From Gemmatimonadales bacterium UBA1120 (GTDB lineage: Bacteria > Gemmatimonadota > Gemmatimonadetes > Longimicrobiales > Gaopeijiaceae): a DNA stretch of 6,738 nt. Below the pieces are notes generated by a model. It searched no databases and had not been told where the DNA came from. It saw nothing but the letters and a program-made list of their open reading frames with translations. Position numbers and translations under genes: made by a program. Shown piece by piece: positions 1 to 6,646 of this stretch; within the stretch, counting starts at the first letter, position 1; each line of letters starts with the position of its first letter. The DNA is taken from positions 7,537 to 14,274 of the forward strand of contig DCAZ01000108.1 of NCBI GenBank assembly GCA_002313925.1, read 5' to 3'.

Positions 1-4
1 GGGC

Positions 5-2476
5 ATGCGTAAAACCATACTTCCAGTTATGACGGTTGCCGTTGTCTGCGGCACCCTCACGACTTGTACGGTCACGGCACCACCGACGTCGTTTCATGCT
101 GCCTCTCCCTTTGTAACGGCGGCATCTTTCAGTGACGATGCTGAGGATGGGACGAACGATGTGGTTGCAGAGTACTGCACGCGCTGTCACAGCGATCGAA
201 TGCGCCGCGGTGATTTGGTATTAGAAGGCTTCGATGTGGCCAACGCGCCACAGAATGGTGAGATCGTTGAAAAGATGATCCGCAAACTCAGGGCCGGTAT
301 GATGCCCCCTTCAGGGGCAAGACGCCCTGATCCTGAAGTGCTTGCAGAGGTGGCGCTTGATCTGGAGTCGATACTCGACAAGGCAGCGGAGCGGAACCCC
401 AACCCGGGTACCCGCACCTTCCAGAGACTTAATCGTGCTGAGTACCACAATACGATTAGAGAATTATTTGGCATCGGAGTTGACGTAAGTACTTTCCTGC
501 CACTCGATACGAAGAGTGCCAACTTCGACAATATCGCTGACGTTCAAACGCCTTCTGCTACCCTCATGGAGGGCTATCTACGCGCCGCTGAACATGTCAG
601 CCGGATTGTGCTCGGTGACCCCGATGCAGAAATCCAAAACACTGTTTATAGGTTGCCTCGTATACAGTCACAGAAGGACCGCATTGAAGGAGCTCCTTTT
701 GGGACGCGTGGAGGACTCTCACGTGTTCATAACTTCCCTGCAGACGGGAAGTATGTATTCCATATCATGCCCTACAATGCCGTTGAAGGTGAGGTCTTTG
801 GGCGCACATTTGGAACTGAACAGGTTGAGATTTCAATCGAAGGCGAGCGGATAGCACTCCTTACGATTGACCGATGGATGATGGAATCTGAACCCAGTGG
901 CTTGAATATCCGAACAGACTCCATCTATGTGACTGCAGGGCCAAAGCGAGTTACTGCCGCATTTATTAAGCAATTTGAAGGTGAGGTCGACGATTTGATT
1001 CGTCCGATCGATCACACACTTGCGGATGGGCAGATTGGCATCGGTTATGGCGTGACGACTCAACAACATCTTCAGCGCCTCACCATACTTGGCCCATTCG
1101 AAGTGACAGGGGTTTCTGATAACCCGACACGCCGAGCGGTTTTCACGTGCCGGCCGACCGCTCCTGCTGAGGCCCGCCCTTGTGCCGAAATGATTGTCGG
1201 TAACTTGGCCGGTGATGCCTATCGTAGGCCGATTAAGGAAGCTGACGTTAGCGCCTTGATGGACTTCTATGATGAGGGTGCTCAAGACGGTGGCTTCGAG
1301 GGTGGGGTCCGGATGGCGCTGCAGGCGATCTTGGCGAGTCCGCACTTCATATTCCGTATGGAAGAAGTTCCGGACGGAATAGCTCCCGGTGAGATCTACA
1401 ACATCGGCCAGGGCGACTTGGCTTCTCGTCTTTCGTACTTCATGTGGGGCGCACCTCCAGATGCAGAACTGATAGCAGTAGCGGAAAGAGAGAGGCTGTC
1501 TAACTCCAAAGAACTTGAGCAACAGGTGCGAAGGATGCTGACTGATCCAAGAGCCGAAGCACTTGCGACGCGCTTTGCCTCTCAATGGTTGCGCCTCCAA
1601 GATCTTGAAGATATCCACCCGGATGCGCTGACTTACCCATACTTTGATGAGACACTCTCTGAGGCTATGAACCGTGAGACGGAACTCTTCTTCTCACATC
1701 TGGTTGAAGAGGACCGTCCCATCCTTGAGCTGCTCACGGCAGATTACACATTCGTTAACGAGCGGCTGGCCAGACACTATGGAGTTCCTGGGATTATAGG
1801 GCCCGAGTTCCAGAAGATGTCTTATCCCGACGAGACACGCCGTGGACTCCTGGGCCACGGTAGTATACTGACGATGACGTCACACGCTGATCGCACCTCA
1901 CCGGTTCTCCGAGGGAAATGGGTCCTGGAAGTCCTGCTTGGTTCTCCACCCCCCCCACCTCCACCTGACATTCCGGCATTTGAAGAAGTTGGTGAAGCAG
2001 AGGATGGGCGTTTTCTAACTGTTCGAGAGCGCATGGAGCAGCATCGCGTGAATCCTGCTTGTCGCTCGTGCCATGTCGTCATCGATCCGATCGGGTTAGC
2101 CCTTGAGAACTTTGATGTAACGGGGGCTTGGCGTATCCGAGATGGTGGTAATATGGTGGACCCGGAGAGTGAGCTATACGATGGTACACCATTGGCCAGT
2201 CCTGAAGATCTACGGAATGCTCTCTTGAGTCGTCCTGAGGTCTTCTACAGGGTGTTCACAGAGAATCTGATGGCCTATGCATTAGGTCGCCGTGTTGAAT
2301 ACTACGATATGCCTACAGTTAGAGCGATCGTTAAGGAGGCTGGCGAGGACGGCTATAAGCTCTCAGCTTTCATTTTAGGTGTAGTAAAAAGTGCAGCGTT
2401 CAAGAGTGCGAAAGCGCCAAGGCCAGCTATTGCGGCTGTCCCTGAAGGCGCCCAGCAAGGACTAGACAAAGATTAG
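5..2476 (+). CDS. Exported DUF1592/DUF1588-family c-type haem protein
   Basis: Large exported protein of the multi-domain family common in Planctomycetota, Verrucomicrobiota and Acidobacteriota; its biochemical role is not established. Residues 1-25 look like a Sec signal peptide (MRK then a hydrophobic stretch). A cytochrome-c-like segment follows, with C58-T-R-C61-H62 and a likely distal methionine in RAGMMPP (M99 or M100). DUF1587 covers about 137-200 (FQRLNRAEYHNTIRELFG). A beta-rich, carbohydrate-binding-like segment spans about 235-370. DUF1595 covers about 380-452 (C382 and C393, then YRRP), and DUF1592 about 470-595 (LSYFMWGAPPD). DUF1588 covers about 612-710, with the proline run GSPPPPPPPDIP and a second haem motif C686-R-S-C689-H690. 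DUF1585 covers about 735-800. All expected domains are present, so the gene looks intact. The start lies four bases inside the window, so its ribosome site cannot be seen. A DUF1552 gene follows after 33 bases, the usual pairing. The family call is firm; function and haem loading are inferred. Confidence 0.95.
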   Translation: MRKTILPVMTVAVVCGTLTTCTVTAPPTSFHAASPFVTAASFSDDAEDGTNDVVAEYCTRCHSDRMRRGDLVLEGFDVANAPQNGEIVEKMIRKLRAGMMPPSGARRPDPEVLAEVALDLESILDKAAERNPNPGTRTFQRLNRAEYHNTIRELFGIGVDVSTFLPLDTKSANFDNIADVQTPSATLMEGYLRAAEHVSRIVLGDPDAEIQNTVYRLPRIQSQKDRIEGAPFGTRGGLSRVHNFPADGKYVFHIMPYNAVEGEVFGRTFGTEQVEISIEGERIALLTIDRWMMESEPSGLNIRTDSIYVTAGPKRVTAAFIKQFEGEVDDLIRPIDHTLADGQIGIGYGVTTQQHLQRLTILGPFEVTGVSDNPTRRAVFTCRPTAPAEARPCAEMIVGNLAGDAYRRPIKEADVSALMDFYDEGAQDGGFEGGVRMALQAILASPHFIFRMEEVPDGIAPGEIYNIGQGDLASRLSYFMWGAPPDAELIAVAERERLSNSKELEQQVRRMLTDPRAEALATRFASQWLRLQDLEDIHPDALTYPYFDETLSEAMNRETELFFSHLVEEDRPILELLTADYTFVNERLARHYGVPGIIGPEFQKMSYPDETRRGLLGHGSILTMTSHADRTSPVLRGKWVLEVLLGSPPPPPPPDIPAFEEVGEAEDGRFLTVRERMEQHRVNPACRSCHVVIDPIGLALENFDVTGAWRIRDGGNMVDPESELYDGTPLASPEDLRNALLSRPEVFYRVFTENLMAYALGRRVEYYDMPTVRAIVKEAGEDGYKLSAFILGVVKSAAFKSAKAPRPAIAAVPEGAQQGLDKD

Positions 2477-2495
2477 GTAACTCTTAATTCCTCGA

Positions 2496-2501
2496 GCGAG
2501 G
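2496..2501 (+). promoter_or_regulatory. Ribosome binding site for the DUF1552 gene
   Basis: GCGAGG, with the GAGG core at 2498-2501, lies 8 bases before the ATG at 2510. This spacing favours that ATG over an in-frame TTG at 2504, which would leave only 2 bases. Confidence 0.6.
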
Positions 2502-2509
2502 TTTTGACG

Positions 2510-3898
2510 ATGGAGTTCATCACAGGGAAGCACATCTCAAGGCGCACGATGCTACGCGGTATGGGAACGGCGATTGGGCTGCCGTTACTCGATGCAATGG
2601 TGCCGGCGAATAAACTTTGGGCAGCCACAGAGGCAGGCAAGGCAGCTGATGGCACTCGGTTGGTGTGCATTGAGCAGGTTCATGGTGCCGCGGGATGTAA
2701 CGACTGGGGTGCTACCCAAAATCTCTGGTCTCCTACGGAAGAGGGTAAGAACTTCGACCTTACTCCGAGCAGCTTGAGTTCGTTAGAGCCGTTCCGGAAG
2801 CATCTGACAATCGTGAGCGATACTGATTGCAGGATGGCAGATGCGTTTGCACCTAAGGAAATCGGTGGTGATCACTTCAGAACCACTGCGGTCTTCCTGA
2901 CTCAAGCTCATCCGAAACAGACTGAAGGTTCTGACGTCGATGTTGGAACTTCGTTTGATCAAATTTATGCCCATAAATTTGGGCATGAGACACCGATTCC
3001 TTCGATGCAGTTAACGATTGAAAACGTTGATCAGGCTGGTGGGTGTGCATATGGGTATGCATGCGCGTACACCGACACCATTAGTTGGTCTTCACCGAAT
3101 AGCCCAATGCCGATGGTCCGTGATCCGCGGTCGGTCTTTGAGCAGATGTTCGGAGCTGGTGGCACACCGGAGCAGCGTGCTCAACGTATGAAAGCTAATC
3201 GGAGTATCTTGGACTGGGTGATGGAGGAGATGGCTGGGCTTCGCCGCAGTCTCGGAGCATCTGACCGCCATAGGGTTGACCTCTATACCCAAAATATCAG
3301 AGAGCTAGAGCAGAGAATTCAGCGCGTTGAAGCTCAGAATGCGAGTGGAGAAGAGCGTGAGATCCCAGAGGCGCCTGTAGGCGTGCCGGATTCGTTTGAC
3401 GAGCACGTCAAACTGATGTTTGATCTACAAGTGCTCGCCTTCATGTCTGACACCACCCGAGTTTTCTCCTTGAAGCTTGGTAGAGATGCTTCTCCTCGAG
3501 TTTACCCAGAGAGTGGCTCGACATCGCCGTTCCATTCCTCGTCACATCACGGTGGACGTGAGGAACGTGTTCTAGACTTTCATAAGATCAATTCGTATCA
3601 CATTTCAATGATCCCGTACTTCCTTGAGAAGCTTCAGAGCGTGACTGAGGGTGACGGCACCCTTCTAGATAAAACTCTTCTGATGTACGGTTCGGCGATG
3701 GCCGATAGTAACCTGCATAATCACATTCGGTGCCCCTTGTTCCTTGCGGGTGGTGGCAATGGGATTTTGGAAGGTGAGAAGCACGTAAGGGCGACACTCG
3801 GTACACCGATGGCAAATGTCTTTTTGGATCTGCTACATCGCCTTGGCGTCGACGATTTGGAAACATTTGGAAACAGTACCGGGACATTCTCGGTCTGA
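2510..3898 (+). CDS. Tat-exported DUF1552 (HXXSHH) family protein
   Basis: 462-residue protein of the DUF1552 family (Pfam HXXSHH, related to the alkaline-phosphatase/sulfatase-like clan). It is exported folded through the Tat system: the N-terminus carries SRRTMLRG (S10-R11-R12) followed by the hydrophobic GMGTAIGLPLLDAM, the classic form in this family. The naming motif is H342-S-S-S345-H346-H347. Other family-typical stretches are the cysteine-containing CAYGYACAYTDTISW (179-193), an arginine- and glutamate-rich helical region at about 218-285 (QNIRELEQRIQRVEAQN), and YGSAMADSNLHNH (393-405), whose Asp, Asn and His residues are candidate metal or active-site ligands. The length is normal for the family. 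I chose ATG 2510 because of the GAGG at 2498-2501; an in-frame TTG at 2504 would add two residues. It sits 33 bases after the DUF1592-type gene, its usual partner. Enzymatic activity has not been established for the family, so hydrolase activity is only a guess. Confidence 0.95.
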   Translation: MEFITGKHISRRTMLRGMGTAIGLPLLDAMVPANKLWAATEAGKAADGTRLVCIEQVHGAAGCNDWGATQNLWSPTEEGKNFDLTPSSLSSLEPFRKHLTIVSDTDCRMADAFAPKEIGGDHFRTTAVFLTQAHPKQTEGSDVDVGTSFDQIYAHKFGHETPIPSMQLTIENVDQAGGCAYGYACAYTDTISWSSPNSPMPMVRDPRSVFEQMFGAGGTPEQRAQRMKANRSILDWVMEEMAGLRRSLGASDRHRVDLYTQNIRELEQRIQRVEAQNASGEEREIPEAPVGVPDSFDEHVKLMFDLQVLAFMSDTTRVFSLKLGRDASPRVYPESGSTSPFHSSSHHGGREERVLDFHKINSYHISMIPYFLEKLQSVTEGDGTLLDKTLLMYGSAMADSNLHNHIRCPLFLAGGGNGILEGEKHVRATLGTPMANVFLDLLHRLGVDDLETFGNSTGTFSV

Positions 3899-3931
3899 CA
3901 TGCTCAATCCGGAACGCAAGGTGGATACCTT

Positions 3932-3938
3932 AGGGGAG
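3932..3938 (+). promoter_or_regulatory. Strong ribosome binding site for the ankyrin gene
   Basis: AGGGGAG lies 6 bases before the ATG at 3945. It sets this start over the in-frame ATG at 3900, which has no purine-rich site before it and would place 15 charged residues ahead of the signal peptide. Confidence 0.75.
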
Positions 3939-3944
3939 CGGGAT

Positions 3945-5846
3945 ATGTCGGCAATAGGTGGAAGAAAAAGGCTGTCGCTTAGCAGCTCGCTTCTTGGATT
4001 AAGCCTACTGGTGCTTCTTGCTGCTAAGCCCGCCGACTCACCAGTGGCTGATGCAGCCGAACAGGGAGATGCCCAGATCGTTCGGACCCTGCTGCAGCAG
4101 GGTGAGGACGTTAATGCGGCTCAGTCAGACGGTCTTACTGCGCTACACTGGGCGGCTCTTAATAATGACCTCGAGATAGCAAAGCTCTTGCTTTATGCGG
4201 GTGCCACAGTGAAACCGATGACAAGGGTCGGAGGCTATACACCACTGCACCTTGCAAGCCGCAGTGGTTATTCCGAAGTCATGAGAGCGATGCTTGATGC
4301 TGGCGCTGACCCAAACAAGCTCACATCGACTGGCGTAACGGCGATGCATTTCGCTGCGCAGGCTGATGCTCCGGGAGCTATAAAGGTGCTCGCCGAGCAT
4401 GGAGGCAACCTAGACGTGGTCGATGGTGTTTTCCAGCGCACACCTTTGATGTTCGCAGCTGTCAAGAATGCGAGTAGAGCTTTGGAGGTCTTGGTAGAAC
4501 TCGGTTCGGACCTTGAGATCGTGACGAGAGTGAAGGACTATGTCGAGTTCGCTGAAGAGACAAATGCGGATCGCACTCGACGGAATCGCGTACGGGACGC
4601 TGAAAAGGATCCGGATTTGAACAACGCTGGATCAGGTAGAGGTGGATCGTTTCGGCCACAGACTGGAAATCAGAATAATAGTGCGACTCCTCCCGATTCC
4701 ACGGATACGAAAGACCCGGATGAGGACGAAGAAGTAGACCCGGATGAGGACGAAGAAGTAGACCCGGATGAGGACGAAGAAGTAGACCCGGATCTGCCTC
4801 CACCGGTGAGAGCTCTTTCGGGAAACGAGCAGATCGGTAACCAAGGGGGCTTCACCGCGCTCCATTTTGCCGCGCGAGAAGGACATATCAAGGTAGCTCG
4901 TCAACTTGTTGACGGTGGAGCGGAGATCAACCACCTCACTGAGGGTGATCAATCGAGTCCGCTTTTAGTGGCCGTAATCAATGGCAACTATGATTTGGCC
5001 CGAATGCTCTTAGAGCATGGTGCTGATCCGAACTTAGTAAGCGATGATGGTGCTGGTCCGCTCTTCGCCACTCTAAACATCGAATGGTCCCTCAGGACCT
5101 GGTATCCGCAACCCTCGATGTTCCGGCAGCAGGAGACATCTTATCTGGAGTTCGCAGAGTTGCTTATGAAGGCCGGAGCTGAGCCCAATCAGAGGGTTAG
5201 TACGCACATCTGGTATGCCGCATATAATGCCGGACGTATGGGTGTTGATTTCACTGGTGCGACCCCGTTTTGGCGAGCTTCATACGCTCATGACGTCAAC
5301 GCGATGAAGCTCTTGGTAGCGTATGGTGCTGACCCGAATATTTGGACACAGAAGCTTCCGAGTAGAAGACGCTACACAGGTCCCATGATGGAACCAGATA
5401 CGACGGACCAAGACTCTGAGCCAGCTGATCCATCAGGTTTGGATCCGGTACCAGTTGGTGGCCTAGGGATTCATCCTCTCCATGCAGCAGCAGGTGTGGG
5501 GTTCGGAACTTCCCGGGTAGCGCAACAGCATCGAGGTGTTCCTGATGGTTGGTTGCCTGCCATCCGATATCTGATTGAAGAGCATGGTGTTGATCCCGAC
5601 CTTAGGGACATGGATGGTTTTTCCTCGATCCATCATGCAGCAGCTCGAGGAGACAATGAGACGATTCTGTATCTTGTCAGACAGGGTGCAGACGTAACGT
5701 TGATTAGCCGCCGAGGGCAAACCACCGCGGACCTAGCGAACAGTCCAGAGCAGAGAGCACAGCCACATCCAAAGACAGTCGTGCTACTGGAGAAACTGGG
5801 CTCGAAAAACAACCACCAGTGCAGGACTTGCGGCACGGGCGGATAA
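3945..5846 (+). CDS. Exported ankyrin-repeat protein with acidic linker and CxxC tail
   Basis: 633-residue ankyrin protein, probably periplasmic or surface-exposed and acting as a binding scaffold. Residues 1-27 form a Sec-type signal peptide: GRKR, a long hydrophobic run (SLLGLSLLVLLAA), then a plausible cleavage site. Repeats occur at about 32-60, 62-91, 96-125, 129-160 and 164-195, with hallmarks such as TALHWAA, TPLHLAS and AGADPN. A low-complexity linker (196-299) contains three perfect DPDEDEEV units at 257-280. Repeats resume at 301-331 and 336-366, then about 368-416 (with an aromatic insert near 380-398), 437-467, 505-555 (long inner loop), 556-588 and a weak last one at 590-618. The protein ends KNNHQCRTCGTGG, with C626 and C629 forming a CxxC that lacks the histidine of a haem motif. 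It starts 46 bases after the DUF1552 gene and is probably in the same operon. The ankyrin call is certain; the partner is unknown. Export rests on the signal peptide and on exported neighbours. Confidence 0.93.
   Translation: MSAIGGRKRLSLSSSLLGLSLLVLLAAKPADSPVADAAEQGDAQIVRTLLQQGEDVNAAQSDGLTALHWAALNNDLEIAKLLLYAGATVKPMTRVGGYTPLHLASRSGYSEVMRAMLDAGADPNKLTSTGVTAMHFAAQADAPGAIKVLAEHGGNLDVVDGVFQRTPLMFAAVKNASRALEVLVELGSDLEIVTRVKDYVEFAEETNADRTRRNRVRDAEKDPDLNNAGSGRGGSFRPQTGNQNNSATPPDSTDTKDPDEDEEVDPDEDEEVDPDEDEEVDPDLPPPVRALSGNEQIGNQGGFTALHFAAREGHIKVARQLVDGGAEINHLTEGDQSSPLLVAVINGNYDLARMLLEHGADPNLVSDDGAGPLFATLNIEWSLRTWYPQPSMFRQQETSYLEFAELLMKAGAEPNQRVSTHIWYAAYNAGRMGVDFTGATPFWRASYAHDVNAMKLLVAYGADPNIWTQKLPSRRRYTGPMMEPDTTDQDSEPADPSGLDPVPVGGLGIHPLHAAAGVGFGTSRVAQQHRGVPDGWLPAIRYLIEEHGVDPDLRDMDGFSSIHHAAARGDNETILYLVRQGADVTLISRRGQTTADLANSPEQRAQPHPKTVVLLEKLGSKNNHQCRTCGTGG
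4713..4793. repeat. 24-bp perfect in-frame tandem repeat, 3.4 copies
   Basis: Three identical 24-base units (4713-4736, 4737-4760, 4761-4784), each starting GACCCGGATGAGG, are followed by a 9-base partial copy (4785-4793). Each unit encodes DPDEDEEV inside the ankyrin protein's linker. The unit is a multiple of three, so copy-number change keeps the reading frame. The lack of even silent differences between units points to recent expansion or ongoing homogenisation. Confidence 0.95.
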
Positions 5847-5887
5847 GTAACCCACATCAGCGCGAGCTCACTGAACGGATTATCCCC

Positions 5888-6418
5888 ATGAAACGCTTGG
5901 CTTGCTGCACTATCGTCGGATTAATGCTCATTAGCGCCCCGGGCGTTTTGGATGCCCAGGACACAGAATGGAACCGATATACGCTTGAGAAGATTGGAGG
6001 CGTACACGTCAGCGTTGTGGGAAACCAGACTTGTGAGAGTATTGGTGTAATATCGTCAGAGGTTCAGGCAAACGCAGCGATCAAACTACTTGAGTCGGAA
6101 GTGGATTTGCTTACTGAAGACGAGATGCTTGAGAATCCCGGACTGCCTGAATTGAGGATCACACTACAGTGCGTTGTTGGAGATCAGGGTGATGTAGATG
6201 GGGCAATCGCGTACTCCATTGAAGTGAGAGTGAACCAAGCAGCTAAGATGGTCCGGGATGAACAAGTCACCCTACCAGAGGCCGTAACCTGGTATACGAC
6301 GGCTGTGGGTGTCGCCAATGCCGATGACACCCAGCAAGCCCTCCATGAAGTCATTGATGTCAAGCTGGAGGAATTTGCTAAAGCCTATGTGGAAGCCAAC
6401 GCAGAAGAAGTAGGCTGA
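5888..6418 (+). CDS. Small secreted protein of unknown function
   Basis: 176-residue protein that I cannot assign to a named family. Residues 1-23 form a clear signal peptide (MKR, then CCTIVGLMLISAPGV, with likely cleavage in LDA|QD). The mature part is compact, acidic and predicted alpha/beta: a strand GGVHVSVVG, a helix around 55-72 (SSEVQANAAIKLLESE), DLLTEDEM, a strand PELRITLQCVV, a strand AIAYSIEVRVNQ, an aromatic TWYT segment near 134-137 and a C-terminal helix around 147-170 ending EFAKAYVEAN. Two cysteines, C49 and C95, could form a disulfide in the periplasm. The layout resembles a type of small secreted hypothetical protein I associate with Acidobacteriota and Gemmatimonadota genomes; this is recollection, not a search. 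ATG 5888 is chosen for the signal peptide and a weak GGA at 5877-5879. A GTG at 5819 in the same frame would overlap the ankyrin gene and bury the signal peptide. It follows the ankyrin stop by 41 bases, probably as the last gene of the operon. Confidence 0.85.
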   Translation: MKRLACCTIVGLMLISAPGVLDAQDTEWNRYTLEKIGGVHVSVVGNQTCESIGVISSEVQANAAIKLLESEVDLLTEDEMLENPGLPELRITLQCVVGDQGDVDGAIAYSIEVRVNQAAKMVRDEQVTLPEAVTWYTTAVGVANADDTQQALHEVIDVKLEEFAKAYVEANAEEVG

Positions 6419-6470
6419 GCCCAGGAAGGTTCTGAGTCAGTTATTTTACCCAAGACCTGACTGGATTCTG

Positions 6471-6479
6471 TGCTATGAT
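6471..6479 (+). promoter_or_regulatory. Candidate extended -10 promoter element
   Basis: TGCTATGAT fits the extended -10 pattern TGnTATnAT of housekeeping sigma factors. It lies in the non-coding region after the four-gene cluster. No good -35 hexamer sits at 16-18 bases upstream; the best partial matches, TTTACC at 6445 and CTGACT at 6457, have wrong spacing. If active, it would start transcription near 6486 toward the partial gene at 6647. Confidence 0.4.
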
Positions 6480-6514
6480 GAGAATCCCTAGTCCCACTCA
6501 CTGATTCAGGCCCT

Positions 6515-6548
6515 AAGGCATGTCTTACTGATTGGGGAGTGCCTTTTT
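6515..6548 (+). terminator. Weak rho-independent terminator candidate
   Basis: AAGGCA (6515-6520) pairs with TGCCTT (6540-6545), and the T-run continues to 6548. The stem can be extended by CTT (6524-6526) with GAG (6537-6539) if a three-base bulge is allowed, leaving a 10-base loop. It lies about 100 bases after the last operon gene, so it could end that transcript. The stem is only moderately stable. It also lies downstream of the candidate promoter at 6471, so it could act as a leader attenuator instead. Confidence 0.4.
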
Positions 6549-6635
6549 CGCAGAGTGGATAAAATGCGCTCTGCCCCCAAGCGCGCCTCCGTCAATCCTC
6601 GTAATTTAAGTTCCGTCCTCAGTTTCCTGCGCTCC

Positions 6636-6640
6636 AGGGG
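6636..6640 (+). promoter_or_regulatory. Ribosome binding site for the right-edge partial gene
   Basis: AGGGG lies 6 bases before the ATG at 6647. It is the main support that the short open frame at the window edge is a real gene start. Confidence 0.5.
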
Positions 6641-6646
6641 TCATCC

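Larger units (their letters stand above)
5..6418 (+). other. Predicted four-gene operon of exported proteins
   Basis: Four genes lie on one strand with gaps of 33, 46 and 41 bases. No terminator-like hairpin with a T-run or convincing promoter was seen in these gaps. All four products carry Sec or Tat signals. Co-transcription is inferred; the promoter is outside the window to the left. Confidence 0.75.

Noticed and set aside
5..79. Lipoprotein signal in the DUF1592-type protein (cysteines 15 and 21)
   Set aside because: Neither AVVC nor LTTC has the small residue (Gly, Ala or Ser) expected just before the lipobox cysteine, so an ordinary Sec signal is preferred, though lipidation is not excluded.
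833..1618. A 261-codon open frame on the minus strand
   Set aside because: It lies wholly inside the well-supported DUF1592-type gene, and its translation has no recognisable domain or signal; it is a shadow of the plus-strand codon pattern.
1949..1956. Run of eight C bases as a possible slippage or phase-variation site
   Set aside because: It encodes part of GSPPPPPPPDIP, a proline run typical of DUF1588, and the frame stays open with the expected domains after it.
3046..3061. Perfect hairpin TGCATA-TGGG-TATGCA inside the DUF1552 gene
   Set aside because: It encodes the family-typical CAYGYACAY stretch, so the symmetry follows from protein coding rather than RNA structure.
3816..3944. Longer ankyrin start overlapping the DUF1552 gene, including ATG 3900
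   Set aside because: The extension has no ribosome site and would precede a clear signal peptide, while AGGGGAG at 3932-3938 marks ATG 3945.
4462..4952. Minus-strand open frames with repetitive peptides (LLLRPHPG, VYFFVLIR, SGSTSSSS)
   Set aside because: These are antisense readings of the 24-bp repeat in the ankyrin gene. They mirror the repeat in other frames and are not separate genes.
5819..5887. GTG start for gene 4 overlapping the ankyrin stop
   Set aside because: It would add 23 polar residues before MKR and the hydrophobic core; ATG 5888 gives a normal signal peptide.
6306..6333. 8-bp inverted repeat TGGGTGTC/GACACCCA within gene 4
   Set aside because: It is inside coding sequence with no T-run or adjacent regulatory context; probably chance.
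6435..6462. Inverted repeat AGTCAG/CTGACT just after gene 4 as an operon terminator
   Set aside because: The 6-bp stem has a 16-base loop and no T-run after it; the hairpin at 6515-6548 is a better candidate.
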